This document shows, one piece after another, positions 48,700-59,856 of a stretch of DNA of 64,000 bases; position 1 is the first letter of the stretch, and every line of letters starts with the position of its first letter. Source of the stretch: Vishniacozyma victoriae (Eukaryota; Basidiomycota; Tremellomycetes; Tremellales; Bulleribasidiaceae). The DNA is taken from assembly GCA_017654735.1 (NCBI GenBank), contig JADPYG010000088.1, positions 744,001 to 808,000 on the forward strand, given 5' to 3'. The translations under genes and the position numbers were made by a program. Under the pieces are notes generated by a model, which did no database searches, was not told where the DNA came from, and saw only the letters and a list, made by a program, of their open reading frames with translations.

Positions 48700-51600
48700 C
48701 TACCACATTTTCCTCCTAGATCCTCCTGAATGGTAGGATCCATGACCAGTAGGTCCAGTGGGGGTTTCTGCTCCTCCTGCACCTGCTTGGTGATATACAC
48801 CGTTATGACTCTGGGACTGTCCGTAGTACTGTCCCTGTCCCTCCTGACCACTGTATCCATACTCCTCACCAGACCCATTGGCTTGTGAATGTGCGAAACG
48901 ACCCGACATGCTCGCTCCTCGTGTCGCGTGGTTGGATGGACCATTGTATCCTGCATATCCATATGTACCATTTGGCGATGCAACCATCCGTTGCTGCTGT
49001 TGCTGATGATGCTGCATCTGCTGAGCTTGCTGGGGAGTATACGAGGGTGAGAATGAACCATATGGTGATCGACCATAATGTTGAGGAGAGGTCATTGAGG
49101 AATAGGCGTATTGAGCCATATCTTTCGATCCCCCAGCCGAGTTGAAAGCCATGGCTGCTTTCTGATCCAGAGGATTCGGAGCGGGTTTAGAGGCGTATCC
49201 ATAAGATGGGGATGCCATTGACGAGCCGAATGCGGGAGCAGACCACAAACTTTGCTGGCTCATACCGGTATATCCATTTGCGGGGTATCCATTCACGGCA
49301 GACGAGCCATGTTTAGGTGCTGACGAGTAGGAGTCGGTCGATTGATGATTCTGCGACATCATGTGATGGGGAGATCCAGCAGGGTATCGGACCTGGAAGG
49401 CGTTCTGAGTTGGGGAGAAGGTTTGGGAGGGATATGGCAGTTGTTGAGGGGTAGTCGTATCATTGACTGAAGGACCATTGGCAGAGGAGTAGGTGGATGC
49501 GGGCGTAGAGTCAGAACCGGGTGTGGCGGTCGGTAGTTTAGCCTCGCTTGATGTACCGCTCGATTGCTCCCAAACCTGCTTGAGGTGTTCTCGCTGATTC
49601 GTCCAGGGAGGTAGTCCATTTGGAGAAGTTGGGTGTGTACGTGATAATGCACCAGTGGGAATGCCATGTTGTGATGGTGAACGGGGCTTAAAGCGTCAGT
49701 TCCCATTCGATCAGATTGACGAGATGACTTACTTCCTGACTGGGGCCATTGACTGCAGCACCACCCTGCGTCTCCTCCACACTATCAAGACTCATCTTGT
49801 TGACTTCATCCAGCAGACTATCCCCTTCAAGTTCACTCGAGACCATGAATCGCACACCCGACTTGAGGTCAGGTTCAGCAGAATCATCAGCTCCAATTGA
49901 CATCCCTTCAAATCGAGCAGGCGTAGTTGATTTCGCTGGACCCTTGGCAGGAGCCTTGGCTTTCGGGGGAGGCGCATCCAATAGGTCTACTGCGTTTTGT
50001 GTCACAGCAGGTTCGGGGGCGGATGTACTGGGTGTCTCTTGTATCCTCCATCTATCCGCAAGTCCAGAACGAGAAGGCGCAACATGCTGAGCTGGACGAT
50101 TTCTCTTGTCTTCTGGTGCATTCGGTGCGTTCTCGGCCTGACGACTTTTGTATGACGATGAACCCGCTTTGGAACCTTTGACAAATGGTACGTAAGAAGT
50201 TTGAGGAATACTGACGAGAGGGGTAGGTGCGGGTTGTGCTTTTTGATGCATGTTCGACTTGGCGCCATAAGGAGGGAGGAGGAGATCAGTCACTGATAGT
50301 GTGCCCGGATTCAAGTCCAGTGGGGGATTGTACGACATGAGCCATCCTTTTGGCGCCGGGATAGTCCTAGACAGAGCCAATCTTTGCGAGTGTGAAAGTT
50401 CGGGAACATCCTTGATTTCTTTGGGTAGCTTGACGGTATACGTTCGCCAAGCGGGTGGAGGAGATCGAGGAACTTCCGCTTCGGTAACATCAAAGAAGGT
50501 ATCAACAGGTTCAAGAGGGGCGGGTGCCTGGGCGGGTTGAGTTGGTGCTGCCGTCTTGGCAGATTGGCCAGCTTTTGCTTGACGACCGTTGGGTCGACCT
50601 TGCGATGAACTCTCTTCTGCCATAGCCTCTTCGGGACGATCACCCATTGCAGCTTTGATACGTGCGAGCATGTCGTTGATCATTTCGTCTTTCTTGACAC
50701 CGTGATCGTGAGGCGCTTCTCGAGGCATACCCGGTAAATGCACGACCGGAGCGACAGTAGCTGACTCTTCGGCACTCTTTGAGACGGTAGGAGGGGATTG
50801 GGCTTGTTGTGATTTCTCGAAATACGCCTCGGCATTTGGTCGAGCGGGTCGATTACGGGCAGGGAACGTGCGCTGTTGCTGATCGTCTCGAGGTAGGACC
50901 TGGGGACTGTGACTGGATTTCGATTGTTCTGGTTTATTTCGCCATTGATCATCTTTTGGACGACTCGCTTCTCCAACCGATGGTCTCGACGGCAGATTGG
51001 AGGATCCAGTCGGAGCGTTTGCTGGTGGGCCGGTCTGCGAAGTCTCGGGTTGCGCTTTTGGACGTTGAGCAATAGTGTACGATGGAGTGGAAGTGATTGG
51101 GGGTTTAGGAGCGGTACTCGGAGTCGTATCTGAAGACTCTGCTTGAGGCTTCGCCGGCTTTGGACCGTATTTAGCTTCCAGCTCCTTCGCCTTTTGCCTG
51201 GCTCTATCCGCAGCCGCGCGTCTCTCCTCTTCTTCCGCTTGTCGACGTAGTCGAGCCTTTTCTGCTGCGGTATGCATTTCTGCTGCCTGGGTTTCTCCGA
51301 TGTCGGTAGGAGGTGCTGAAGCTGGAGCTGGCGCGGATGGGGGATGATTGTCGGAAGGAACACGCTCGCCTGACGGGCGTGCTGGAGGATGAGATGGTCT
51401 CTGAAACGTGGAAGATTGATTTGGTGTTCGTGTATCGTCAAATACAGCTGACTGAGGAGGTAATTCCTGTCTGCTGCCATGCGGAGGAGCTTGCCGACCC
51501 TGATCTCGACTTGGACCCCATGCTGTACGTCCTGCTTCTTGAGCTGGTTTTTCTGGCACATTGGCCATGTGAGGTGGTAGAGGTCGTCCCTTGTCCGGTA

Positions 51601-53221
51601 CATTGGCGAGATGAGGGGGCAATTGCCTCGCTGGTGGACCTCGTCCGGGTATTGTACGGTCGGTAGACGATGGTTCGGGACGAGACATGAGTTTGGTAGG
51701 TTGAGGTTGCTGAGGTGGGGGTGGACGTGATGATTTTGCTTCGAGTCGATTTGAGCTAGCGTTGAACAACACCCGATCACTTTCCCGTTTACGGGGATCG
51801 GCGGATGGTAAACGCTCCTCGACAGGTGCTTGTGCTGATCTTGGCCAACTCCTGTCAAAGTCCTCGACGAACCGTTCGGATTTCGTTACTGGCTGATCTG
51901 TTGGTGCTGCTGGACGCGGTGCCTCGGGCTGAGTCGACTGCGCAGGTGCTCCGTCTCCAAAATCGATGATATCGTCTTCATCATCCTCGTCCTACTCATC
52001 AGTAGAAGCACTTGAAACCATTGAGAATGACCTACATCCCACCGATGAGCTCCAGGTTCGAAATTTGTGAACGCGTTTAAACCTTGCATCAAGGCTTCTG
52101 CCTGTGCGGCTTGAGCGTCCGCGTGGGCCTGAGCAGACGATGCAGCTGCTCGTTTACCTATCATGTCAGTTATGCTTCGGGTATCAGAAGAGCAGCTTAC
52201 CTTCCGCTACCTCGCTCGCAGTTGGGAAATCCCTGTTGACTCCCATCCCCACTCTTCTGCCATCTGCTCCAACCGCTCTCCACGCTGGTTTCGACGCGAT
52301 GCCTTGACCTGAGCCCATAGGTGCCGTTGATGAGAATGATGTACCTCTTTTGGTATTTGATGATGAAGAGTCTGATGCTGGTAAGACTGGTTTAGCCCAT
52401 GGTGAGCTTGTCGATGAGGATGAAGGGGGCTGGGGCGATACCGATGGTTTGCTAGTGACCGTTGTCAGGGTCGTGGATAGTAGTCGAGAGGAAGGGGCGG
52501 CAATGGGTACTGGGGAGCTAATCGGACGACCTGACGAGTGAGCTTATCCTAATGAATGGGGTCGTTGTCATAACTCACTGGCTAACGGATTGAGCTTCGT
52601 TGCGGCACTCGCACCAGCTGGACTGGGACTACCCGTCTTGCTCAAGAATTTCTTGTTGACGTTCATTGCGCTAAATTTCTTGGCAGCAGGTGCGGTCGTG
52701 GTAGCTGTCAAAGGTGGTGTGGAAGTTCGGGATGATGGTGAAAGCGGTCTGAGTGCGGCCAGCGAAATAGCAGGGGATGGGTCAGCCGATACATTTGTCG
52801 ATACAGGTTCGTTGCTCTTTAGCGCCTGCTCTGATTCCGGTTGCTTGACCTCCTGACCGCTGGTAGCATTTGTGTCTCCGCCCTCAACCTTTCCCTCGAC
52901 TGTCTCTGGTCTTTCATCCTGTCCCTTCTCGACAGTAGTTTCAGCCAGCTTCTCCATTACCACCTCCTCCTTTTGACCGGATTCAGTCTCGGTAGTCTCT
53001 GATCTCGTTGGACCATCGACATCCGCCTTCTTTACCTCCGTAACGCTCGGATCCTGCTCGGCGACGGGTATGTTCATTTCCACATCCTGCTTCTTCCCTC
53101 CAACCTCCGCCCCCTCCGCCCCCTCCGTGGGCTTGGTCTCTGCTTGCTCTTTCCCTCCACTCTCTTCTAATTTGATGTCGGCTGATTTCTCTTGATCATG
53201 TTGTTCGGGCAAGTCGCTCAT
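48700..53221 (-). CDS. Long intrinsically disordered Pro/Gln/Ser-rich protein
   Basis: About seven exons encode roughly 1,250 residues, almost all low complexity. From the N-terminus: an acidic Glu/Lys part (MSDLPEQHDQEKSADIK), an SP/TP region, a short segment with conserved feel (RRVGMGVNREFPTASEVAEG and GLNAFTNFEPGAHRWD), a DDEDDIIDFGDG acidic stretch, a near-tandem LPPHLANVPDKGRP / LPPHMANVPEKPA repeat, an Ala/Arg/Glu coiled coil (EKARLRRQAEEEERRAAADR) and a C-terminal prion-like Tyr/Gln/Ser/Gly domain (QQMQHHQQQQQ) ending in RRKMW. The composition suggests an RNA-granule or PRRC2/BAT2-like RNA-associated protein, but this is inference. The function is unknown. Confidence 0.8.
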
Positions 53222-53806
53222 TCTGTACGCCTACTCTCGTCAGCATCAAATCGGGCGATAGGGTTCAGCTGGTGGTTGTTTATCGACATTCTATCGCTAT
53301 TGTGATAGAGACTGACATTTGGATGATTGAATCACAAGCTTGACCAGATATTCGATGGTCAGAGGAACACAAAGTCTGTGTGTCCGAAACGATTGGCGTG
53401 AGGATCGCTATGAAAGGAGCTCGTGCGATGTTGGATTTGGTTGATGACGCGTGATCTGATCGCTGTTCGATAAAGGTAGATGTGCCTTTAGTTCTGTCGC
53501 GATGTGATGAGTGATGATTACTGATGATATAGTCGAGGTATAATGAGTTGATGTATAGATAGGTTGGCCACTACTTTGTTGCATATACACTCCCTCTACA
53601 CTTGTCGGGATTGATACAGACCAGGCTCAGGAACAGTATACGCTTAAATATAGCTTAAACTATCAACTCACCCAATTCATATTACCGATTACCATACAAA
53701 TCATTAATCCCGCTTTGTGGCACTCTCACCTTCCCCTCACCCCTTTGCATCACCCCGATCTCTATTCGCTATATCCTATTGAATCAACTCATATCATATT
53801 ACAATC
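53222..53806. promoter_or_regulatory. Divergent promoter region, 585 bp
   Basis: Lies between the disordered-protein gene (minus) and NDUFS3 (plus). The right half is pyrimidine-rich (CACCTTCCCCTCACCCCTTT) just before the NDUFS3 ATG. No gene is seen. Confidence 0.45.
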
Positions 53807-54822
53807 ATGGCATCTCGATCTTCCCTAGTCGCACTCCGTACAGCAGTCCGATCACGTACGGCTGCAGCTGTCCCAGCCGCTCGGTCTCTACGAACTTCGA
53901 CAGCTCTACGAGCCGGCAATCCTTCAATTCCCGAGGCATCCAAGGCTCCATTCTCGGAACCGGTCGGTCTCAACCCAGCCGATAAGCTCGCTCCTCTCAA
54001 CTCGCCATTACACGAGTACGGACAGTACCTTACCACTTGTCTACCTAAATACGTCCAGCAATTCTCGGTCTACAAGGATGAATTGACACTATACATTCCT
54101 CCTCAGGCGGTTGTACCTGTCCTTACTTTCTTGCGGGATCACACTCAATGTCAATACAAGGCGGTCATGGATATCACTGCTGTCGACTACCCTACCAGGC
54201 AGAACCGATTCGAGGTAGGTCAAGCTCATCTTCAGATCCAGGTCAAGCTAACAATCAGGTCGTCTACAACCTCTTATCAGTAGCTCATCAATCGCGAATC
54301 AGGGTCAAGACCTACGCCAACGAAGTTAGTGCCGTACCATCGATCACTGGTCTCTTTAACGGTGCAAACTGGTACGAAAGGGAGGTCTGGGATATGTACG
54401 GAGTCTTTTTCAGCGGACACCCGGATCTACGTCGTATTTTGACGGATTACGGATTCGAAGGTCACCCCCTGAGAAAGGATTTCCCATTGACCGTGAGTGC
54501 CGCTTTGATATCGTGGAGATGTATACTAATAAGAAGGGATACTCGGAAGTGCGATATGATGAAGTAAAGAAGCGTGTAGTCTACGAACCACTACAATTGA
54601 CACAGGCATACAGGTAAGTCCAGCTTACGTCCCGGAAGGAATAAGCTGACATCTGCAGGAGCTTTGCCGACGCCGCTTCACCATGGGAACAGACTGGAGC
54701 TGGAGACCCAAACACTCAACCAGAAGTACATACCTCGACTACATGCGAGAAAGTGTCAGCTGACAAAATAGAACTTCAAGATCCCCCCTCCTCCACCCAA
54801 GGAAGAGGATCAGAAGAAGTAG
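53807..54822 (+). CDS. NDUFS3: NADH:ubiquinone oxidoreductase 30-kDa subunit (complex I)
   Basis: Core subunit of the peripheral arm of mitochondrial complex I. Five exons, about 275 residues. An Arg/Ser/Ala-rich mitochondrial presequence is present ([20 protein letters not shown]). The domain reads [40 protein letters not shown], then the signature [40 protein letters not shown], followed by [28 protein letters not shown]. All these are diagnostic of NDUFS3/NuoC. It ends [14 protein letters not shown] with TAG at 54820-54822. The presence of complex I agrees with a basidiomycete rather than a Saccharomyces-type yeast. Confidence 0.96.
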
Positions 54823-55177
54823 ATTTCAGATTATGCATTTCCCTACGACACCGATGCTGTGATTGCGTCCGACCTTCCTTTCACATCAAGGTTGTCGAGT
54901 GCGTCAACACAAGAGGCATCCTTTCATGACGATCCGTTCAGGCCGATGTAACGTCCCTGTCCTGCGAATCCTTTGATTCGAGGGGATGTGATGTTTGAGC
55001 TGATCATACAAAACGTCGAGTCTAGGTCTAGAAGACTTCATATCATCTTGTATCCTCGTCCTACTAATCACCACCCTTCCAATCCACCACTCTCGACTAC
55101 TGACACAAACTTTCACAACAGCAATACCTTTTCCCTACTGAATACTTATCTAAATCACTCACATCACCCCCTCAATA
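54823..55177. other. Intergenic, 355 bp
   Basis: 3' flank of NDUFS3 and promoter of the surface-protein gene, which has a C-rich plus-strand leader. Nothing else is seen. Confidence 0.5.
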
Positions 55178-56122
55178 ATGTATCAAGTCGTACTATTCCT
55201 TGCCCTCATCCAGGCCGGTAGTGCCTTTGGCTCTGCTGCTCCACGACAAATCGCAACCTTATCTCAACCCACGCCTACATTCACTTACGTTCACGAAACT
55301 CCCCTTCTCGAACCCACCCTCGCCGCCAGAAATCTCCTGCCCCGATGCGACAACCCACCATGTTCATATGGTCCCGGCCCAGCCGAAACCTTACAAGCAT
55401 CAGTGGTGACCAGTACTATCCTCTCCACAACCTCTGTCCCATGCTACATCACCACCTACGTCACTGAAAGTACTACTACCACTGAAACCATTTACTCTAC
55501 CGAAACCATCACTTCGACCGTCACTGAGAAAGGCACAGTATACATTATCAAGTATTCGCCTACTCCTGTTATCAAGAGTACTGTCTATGAAAATGTTATT
55601 TAAATCACTCAGACTCAGACTGCCATGTGGGTCGAAACTGAGGGAGCGTATAGTGAAGAGACTGTCACTGGCGATACCAGTACTGTCGGCGGTGGAACTG
55701 GGGGAGGCTACGATCATGGTGGAGAGGGTGATAAAAGTGGATGGCAAGACGCTGGCGGAAAGAGTGGTTATGCTGCTGTGCCGGCACCGGCTGCTTCCAC
55801 TGGTGAGTGGAAGGATGCTGGAGGTGGAAATGGATATTCCGCTCCTGCCTCTTCTGTCCCCGCTGCTGCTCCAGCTCCTGCCGCTCAAGCAAATGCATGG
55901 ACTCATGCCAGTGGGGCTGCCAATGCGGTCGCGACCCCTGTGGCTGGAGTGAATGCTGCCGCTGGAGCTGGAACGGCATGGTCGACAGCAGGGGCGGGCG
56001 TGACGATCGCAGGACAGAATATGGCGAATTGGCATAGCGGTGCTTGGCACACGGTCTCGTTCGGTTGGTCAATGGTTTTCCTGACTATTGTCAGCATCTT
56101 GGCGGGAGTGATGGTGTTGTAA
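55178..56122 (+). CDS. Secreted Ser/Thr-rich surface protein, probable GPI anchor, with in-frame stop or intron
   Basis: A signal peptide (MYQVVLFLALIQAGSAF) starts the protein. A Cys-containing segment (CDNPPCSYGPGP) and a Thr-rich stalk follow (TTYVTESTTTTETIYSTETI). The frame meets TAA at 55601-55603 but stays open, in the same frame, from there to 56122, where the protein ends in a hydrophobic tail (SMVFLTIVSILAGVMVL) like a GPI-attachment signal. A 75-nt GT-AG intron at 55538-55612 would remove the stop in phase. Without splicing, a 141-residue soluble form would be made. The Gly/Ala-rich middle (GGTGGGYDHGGEGDKSGW, AAPAPAAQANAW) is disordered. No enzyme domain is recognised. Confidence 0.7.
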
Positions 56123-56190
56123 TCATACGTACTTATCTAATTGCACATAGCCCAGTCTAGTCGATACACGATGTATGCCTTGTTCTGTTC

Positions 56191-59100
56191 TCAATCCGTT
56201 GGGAGGTACACAGTCTCGCGAAGCAATGGTTTGGGAGTATCCGAGGCTAGATCCGCCACTGCCCTGAAAGCCGTCATGTCGACCTTGGCTTTGAACACGA
56301 TAAACACTGGTCATTAGCTGCTGCCATACAATTCAGCGTACCATGTGTATGATCATGTAAAGCAATCTCCTCTGCCTCGTGGCAGATATCGAATCCAGCA
56401 GGGCAATGCGCACACCTCAACCACTGGCCCCTAATTTGGTCTGCGTGTATATCGCATAATGTCTCTCGATGCAGAACATGTTTCAAGTACGCAGTCGGAT
56501 CGTGGGGGTCGAGCTCGACCTCACGTGCTACCTCTCCAACTCGATTCTTGTAGAGGATCGGGAGGAATGGTCGAATCGACATGAGAGGTATATCGACCGG
56601 TCGGTCGAGCTTGAAGAACACATGTCGAGGATCGTGGATTTTATATGACCGTATCTCGCATATCGAGCACTATCATATGAGCTTGGGACCAACCGAGATT
56701 AGGATGACTTGCGAGATTGAATGATTCAGGCTCTGAAGGACAATTGGCGCACTGATACCTCCTCCCCATAATCCACTCGTTACAGTTATTGCACCGACAT
56801 CCATGATCGAGAGCATCGCGGGGTGCATTCCTCTGAGGTGGACGAGGAGCAGGTCTAGAGCCGCCACTGCGAATAGTACCTCCTCCGCCCGCATAGATAG
56901 TTTCATTGGTAGGTGATTGTGAACTTGACCTTACATCGTTGGCCGTAACGGCACTAGAGTCTTGTTGGAGCCATCGATCTCGCGCACGCCGACTGACTGC
57001 TGCGATCTCGCTGTTTGCTAATGGCACCGGGATCTGCCATGAGCTTGACGCGGTGTCGGGAACTTACCTTCATCATGATGTGATCAGCTGTATGGCCAGA
57101 GCTGTTGGGGTGGTCGCTCGCACTTCCTTCACATTGATCGCATAGATCCCTGGTTGTCAGATTTGAAGGCTGCATGTTAGAGAGGTGCTTACCATGAGGG
57201 ACAGACGGCGCAATGAAATCGAGGACCGATGATGTCCTTCAGGCAGCTGACATGTCAGCATACAGTCGAGCAAAGAGGTGAGGTAATTGAAACTTGCTTG
57301 TGACAGAAAGCCCCAGGATGGCGCATAGCTACAGCTGTACATCAGCATAGTCTCCTTCCTGGTCACATATAAAACGAGCTTACGGCGCGGAGGAGCGGGA
57401 CGCCCGTTGCTGAGATGAGCATCAAGCGAAGATCCGATAGGAGGTAGCATGACGTCGGGGAGAGAGAGGAAAGCATGTGAAGGATGGATGTCTTCGACTT
57501 TGTTGTGACCTGACCTGTAAGCTTTGCCTGCGTATCAGAGAAGACGTACATGATTTGCAGAGATCGAATTTGGTGCAGGAAACGCATTTGTAGCGATCGT
57601 CCAGGACTGTAGCATTACAAATGGTACACTGAGTATCCTCGTTGTATTCTGCACTCTCAGCAAGCTCCAGCCTGGTGAAGGAAAATACTTACCAACATCT
57701 TGCCATCCCTGTGGTCCCCAGATCTTTTCACGGAAGGTATGGCGTGACTCGGATATACGCCTTGATGATCCAGCAGGTATAGCAGATGATCTGGCGTGCT
57801 CGAGACCATGTACCTCGATACACCCAGGACATAATTCGTAGCCTACAGGTCCGACTTGTCGACCCTTGCCATTCACGCCTCGGAGCGGTTCTCGACTCGT
57901 ATGCGTTGAAGTAGATTCGCTTCTTGGTCTCGAGCCTTGAGAGGGGACCATAGCAGTCTCGCCAGATCCATCACTATGCCCTGTCTCACTATTTCCATAT
58001 TGAGCCTTGGTAGTTGAAGGCTCGTTCTCCTTCCACATTTCTGCTTCTCCGCAGTCGAGACATACGTATCGCATGTACACCAGTCTAGTCCCGCAGGCTG
58101 AACAATCTGGTGCCAATATCGGTTCTGGGGGGAAGTCTGATATGGGGGTTGCGAGTGAAGAACCTCTCGATGAGGGGCGGTAGGACGTCAGGCCGGATAC
58201 TTGATCTGGGATGACTTCGGAACGGGTCGCCAGGGATATCGTATCGGCATTCTCGTAAGAGTAGTAGTATCCTACCAATTCAGTACTGATCCATCAAACT
58301 AAAGTTGTACTCACGACCTCGAGCATCTTTCACCAGCGCCAGATCCCCCATACTGGATTCATCACTCCCTAAACTCTCTTCATCACTCTCATACCGCCGT
58401 ACACTTGGTGCTGCCACTTTCCGCCTGACTAGCTTACTCTGTTCCTTCAGCCATCTTGACCCCAGTTCCGAATTGGTGAGTAGTGATGGGGCGGGAGCAC
58501 TGTCCGGTCCAGTTAATGGCGGTACGGCGCGTGGTCCGGTCCCATTGACAGTAGAAGCTCCAGCTTGTAATGGCTGGTATGTCCCTTGAGAAGATTGTGA
58601 TCCGGATCTGCTGAATCTTGCTCTCGAAATTGAGCCTGTTCCCGTAGTCCTCGACCCCAGAGTAATGTTCTGCACTCGATCTTCGAAACTCAAATGTGAC
58701 CGTCGCTGTGAAGTTGGACTATCCCTCCCACTAGGCTCGTAATCCGTCAATCCCTCTCCGCTTCTTATACTATATCGAACACTCCCATCACCCCAACTAT
58801 CCCCACTTCCACTTCCACTTCCTGATCCTGATCCTGAACTACTCTCAAAAGTAAGGATAGAGCTCGTATCACTCAAACTAGGTCCATCGTAATCTACCAC
58901 TACATCTAGCCTTATCGAGATCTTTTGAGGTGATAGTGGGATTGACCGTCCGGTGCCATTTGCGGAAATGATTGAATGCGAATCATCGCCCGATATGAAA
59001 TAGGAGATGGCTTCCGTTAAATCTGCTTCGGACCGTAGGGAAAATACTTCCCCGTCGTCATCGGTATAGGCCAGCGTGAAGGACAGAGCGGACAGGTGAA

Positions 59101-59287
59101 AGCAATCCTCGACCTATTCTTGTAAGCTCCACCTGATCGCGAGGTCATGAAGGCTTACCCTTAAGCGGACAGAGTCGAGGCGACAAGTGGCTGCAGAGGG
59201 GAAATTCACACGACGAGATGAGCCTTCATATCCACATTTGACCACCATGGGCCGATTCGGTCGTCCAGGAATGGTCGCTCGGGACAT
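56191..59287 (-). CDS. PB1 + ZZ zinc-finger protein, NBR1-like
   Basis: About ten exons. An N-terminal PB1 domain is visible: MVVKCGYEGSSRRVNFPSAA with the basic Lys, and FTLAYTDDDGEVFSLRSEAD with the acidic OPCA motif. A disordered Ser-rich part follows (including a GSGSGSGSGSG run). Then come up to four ZZ-type zinc fingers: CSACGTRLVYMRYVCLDCGE, CTICNATVLDDRYKCVSCTKFDLC, CRCNNCNEWIMGRRYQCANC and QWLRCAHCPAGFDICHEAEE. Between the fingers are VFFKLDRPVDIPLMSIR and VFIVFKAKVDMT, the strands following ZZ fingers. PB1 plus ZZ suggests a selective-autophagy receptor of the NBR1 class, but no four-tryptophan (FW) domain or convincing LC3-binding motif is seen, so the role is inferred. Stop at 56191-56193. 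Confidence 0.82.
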
Positions 59288-59491
59288 GGTGGAACAGGAT
59301 CCGGAAAATCTATTCGCTGGCTATTAATCTGGGGGTCATGACCGAGTCATGTCAACAGGTAAGAGGTGACTACGCATCACACAGAAACATCAACAGCTAG
59401 TCTCGGTAAGCGGCTCCGGCACCGGGGTCTCCGCAAAATCAGGGTTTGTGGTTCATATTTCGTGGAAAAAGGCAATTTTCACCAAGCGATC

Positions 59492-59562
59492 ACAGCTATG
59501 GTGAAATGGTATCATGCATCCTTGCCATGGATGCGGTAGGAGTTCGATTCTCCTTGGTTGTA
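59492..59562 (+). tRNA. tRNA-Gly (anticodon GCC)
   Basis: Folds as a full cloverleaf of 71 nt. Acceptor 59492-59498 (ACAGCTA) pairs with 59555-59561 (TGGTTGT), seven pairs of which two are G-U, and the discriminator is A at 59562. The D arm is GTGA/TCAT around AATGGTA. The anticodon arm is CATCC/GGATG with loop TTGCCAT, anticodon GCC at 59524-59526. The variable loop has 4 nt and the T arm is AGGAG/CTCCT with loop TTCGATT. A and B box sequences are present and a T-run terminator (TCTTTTTG) follows at once. No intron is needed. Confidence 0.83.
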
Positions 59563-59856
59563 TCTTTTTGCCGCGGCATGCCCCGGCATCCTCATGCATG
59601 TCCCGACCTCTTTGAGCGAGATCAATGCATGTATAGGTAGTGAAAGAGGAGCAAAAGTGCATCAAACGTCGGGGGAGGTGAGTATCTTGCGCGCGCGGAT
59701 ATTTGCTTCCGGCGGTGTTGAAACCGGATTTCGTCATTGCCGCTGAGTCGACCCCCTTTCAGACCATATCTTGCCACAACATATCGACTCTCTATAATAC
59801 TAGATAACTACTATCGATAGCTTCGGGGATTAATACATGATTTTTACTCGCTGAAG
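59563..59856. other. Promoter region of FAS1 gene, about 294 bp
   Basis: Lies between the tRNA and the FAS1-protein start. It holds a CGCGCGCG-like run near 59690 and short direct repeats of ATGCATGT. No gene is seen; the tRNA's terminator is at 59563-59569. Confidence 0.4.

Noticed and set aside
48482..48706. Minus-strand open frame with one hydrophobic stretch
   Set aside because: It overlaps the end of the disordered-protein gene by a few bases and has no start context or homology; more likely 3' untranslated sequence.
59570..59640. Second RNA gene just after the tRNA, suggested by ATGCATG repeats and GC-rich pairing
   Set aside because: No T arm or B box; pairings are short palindromes only.
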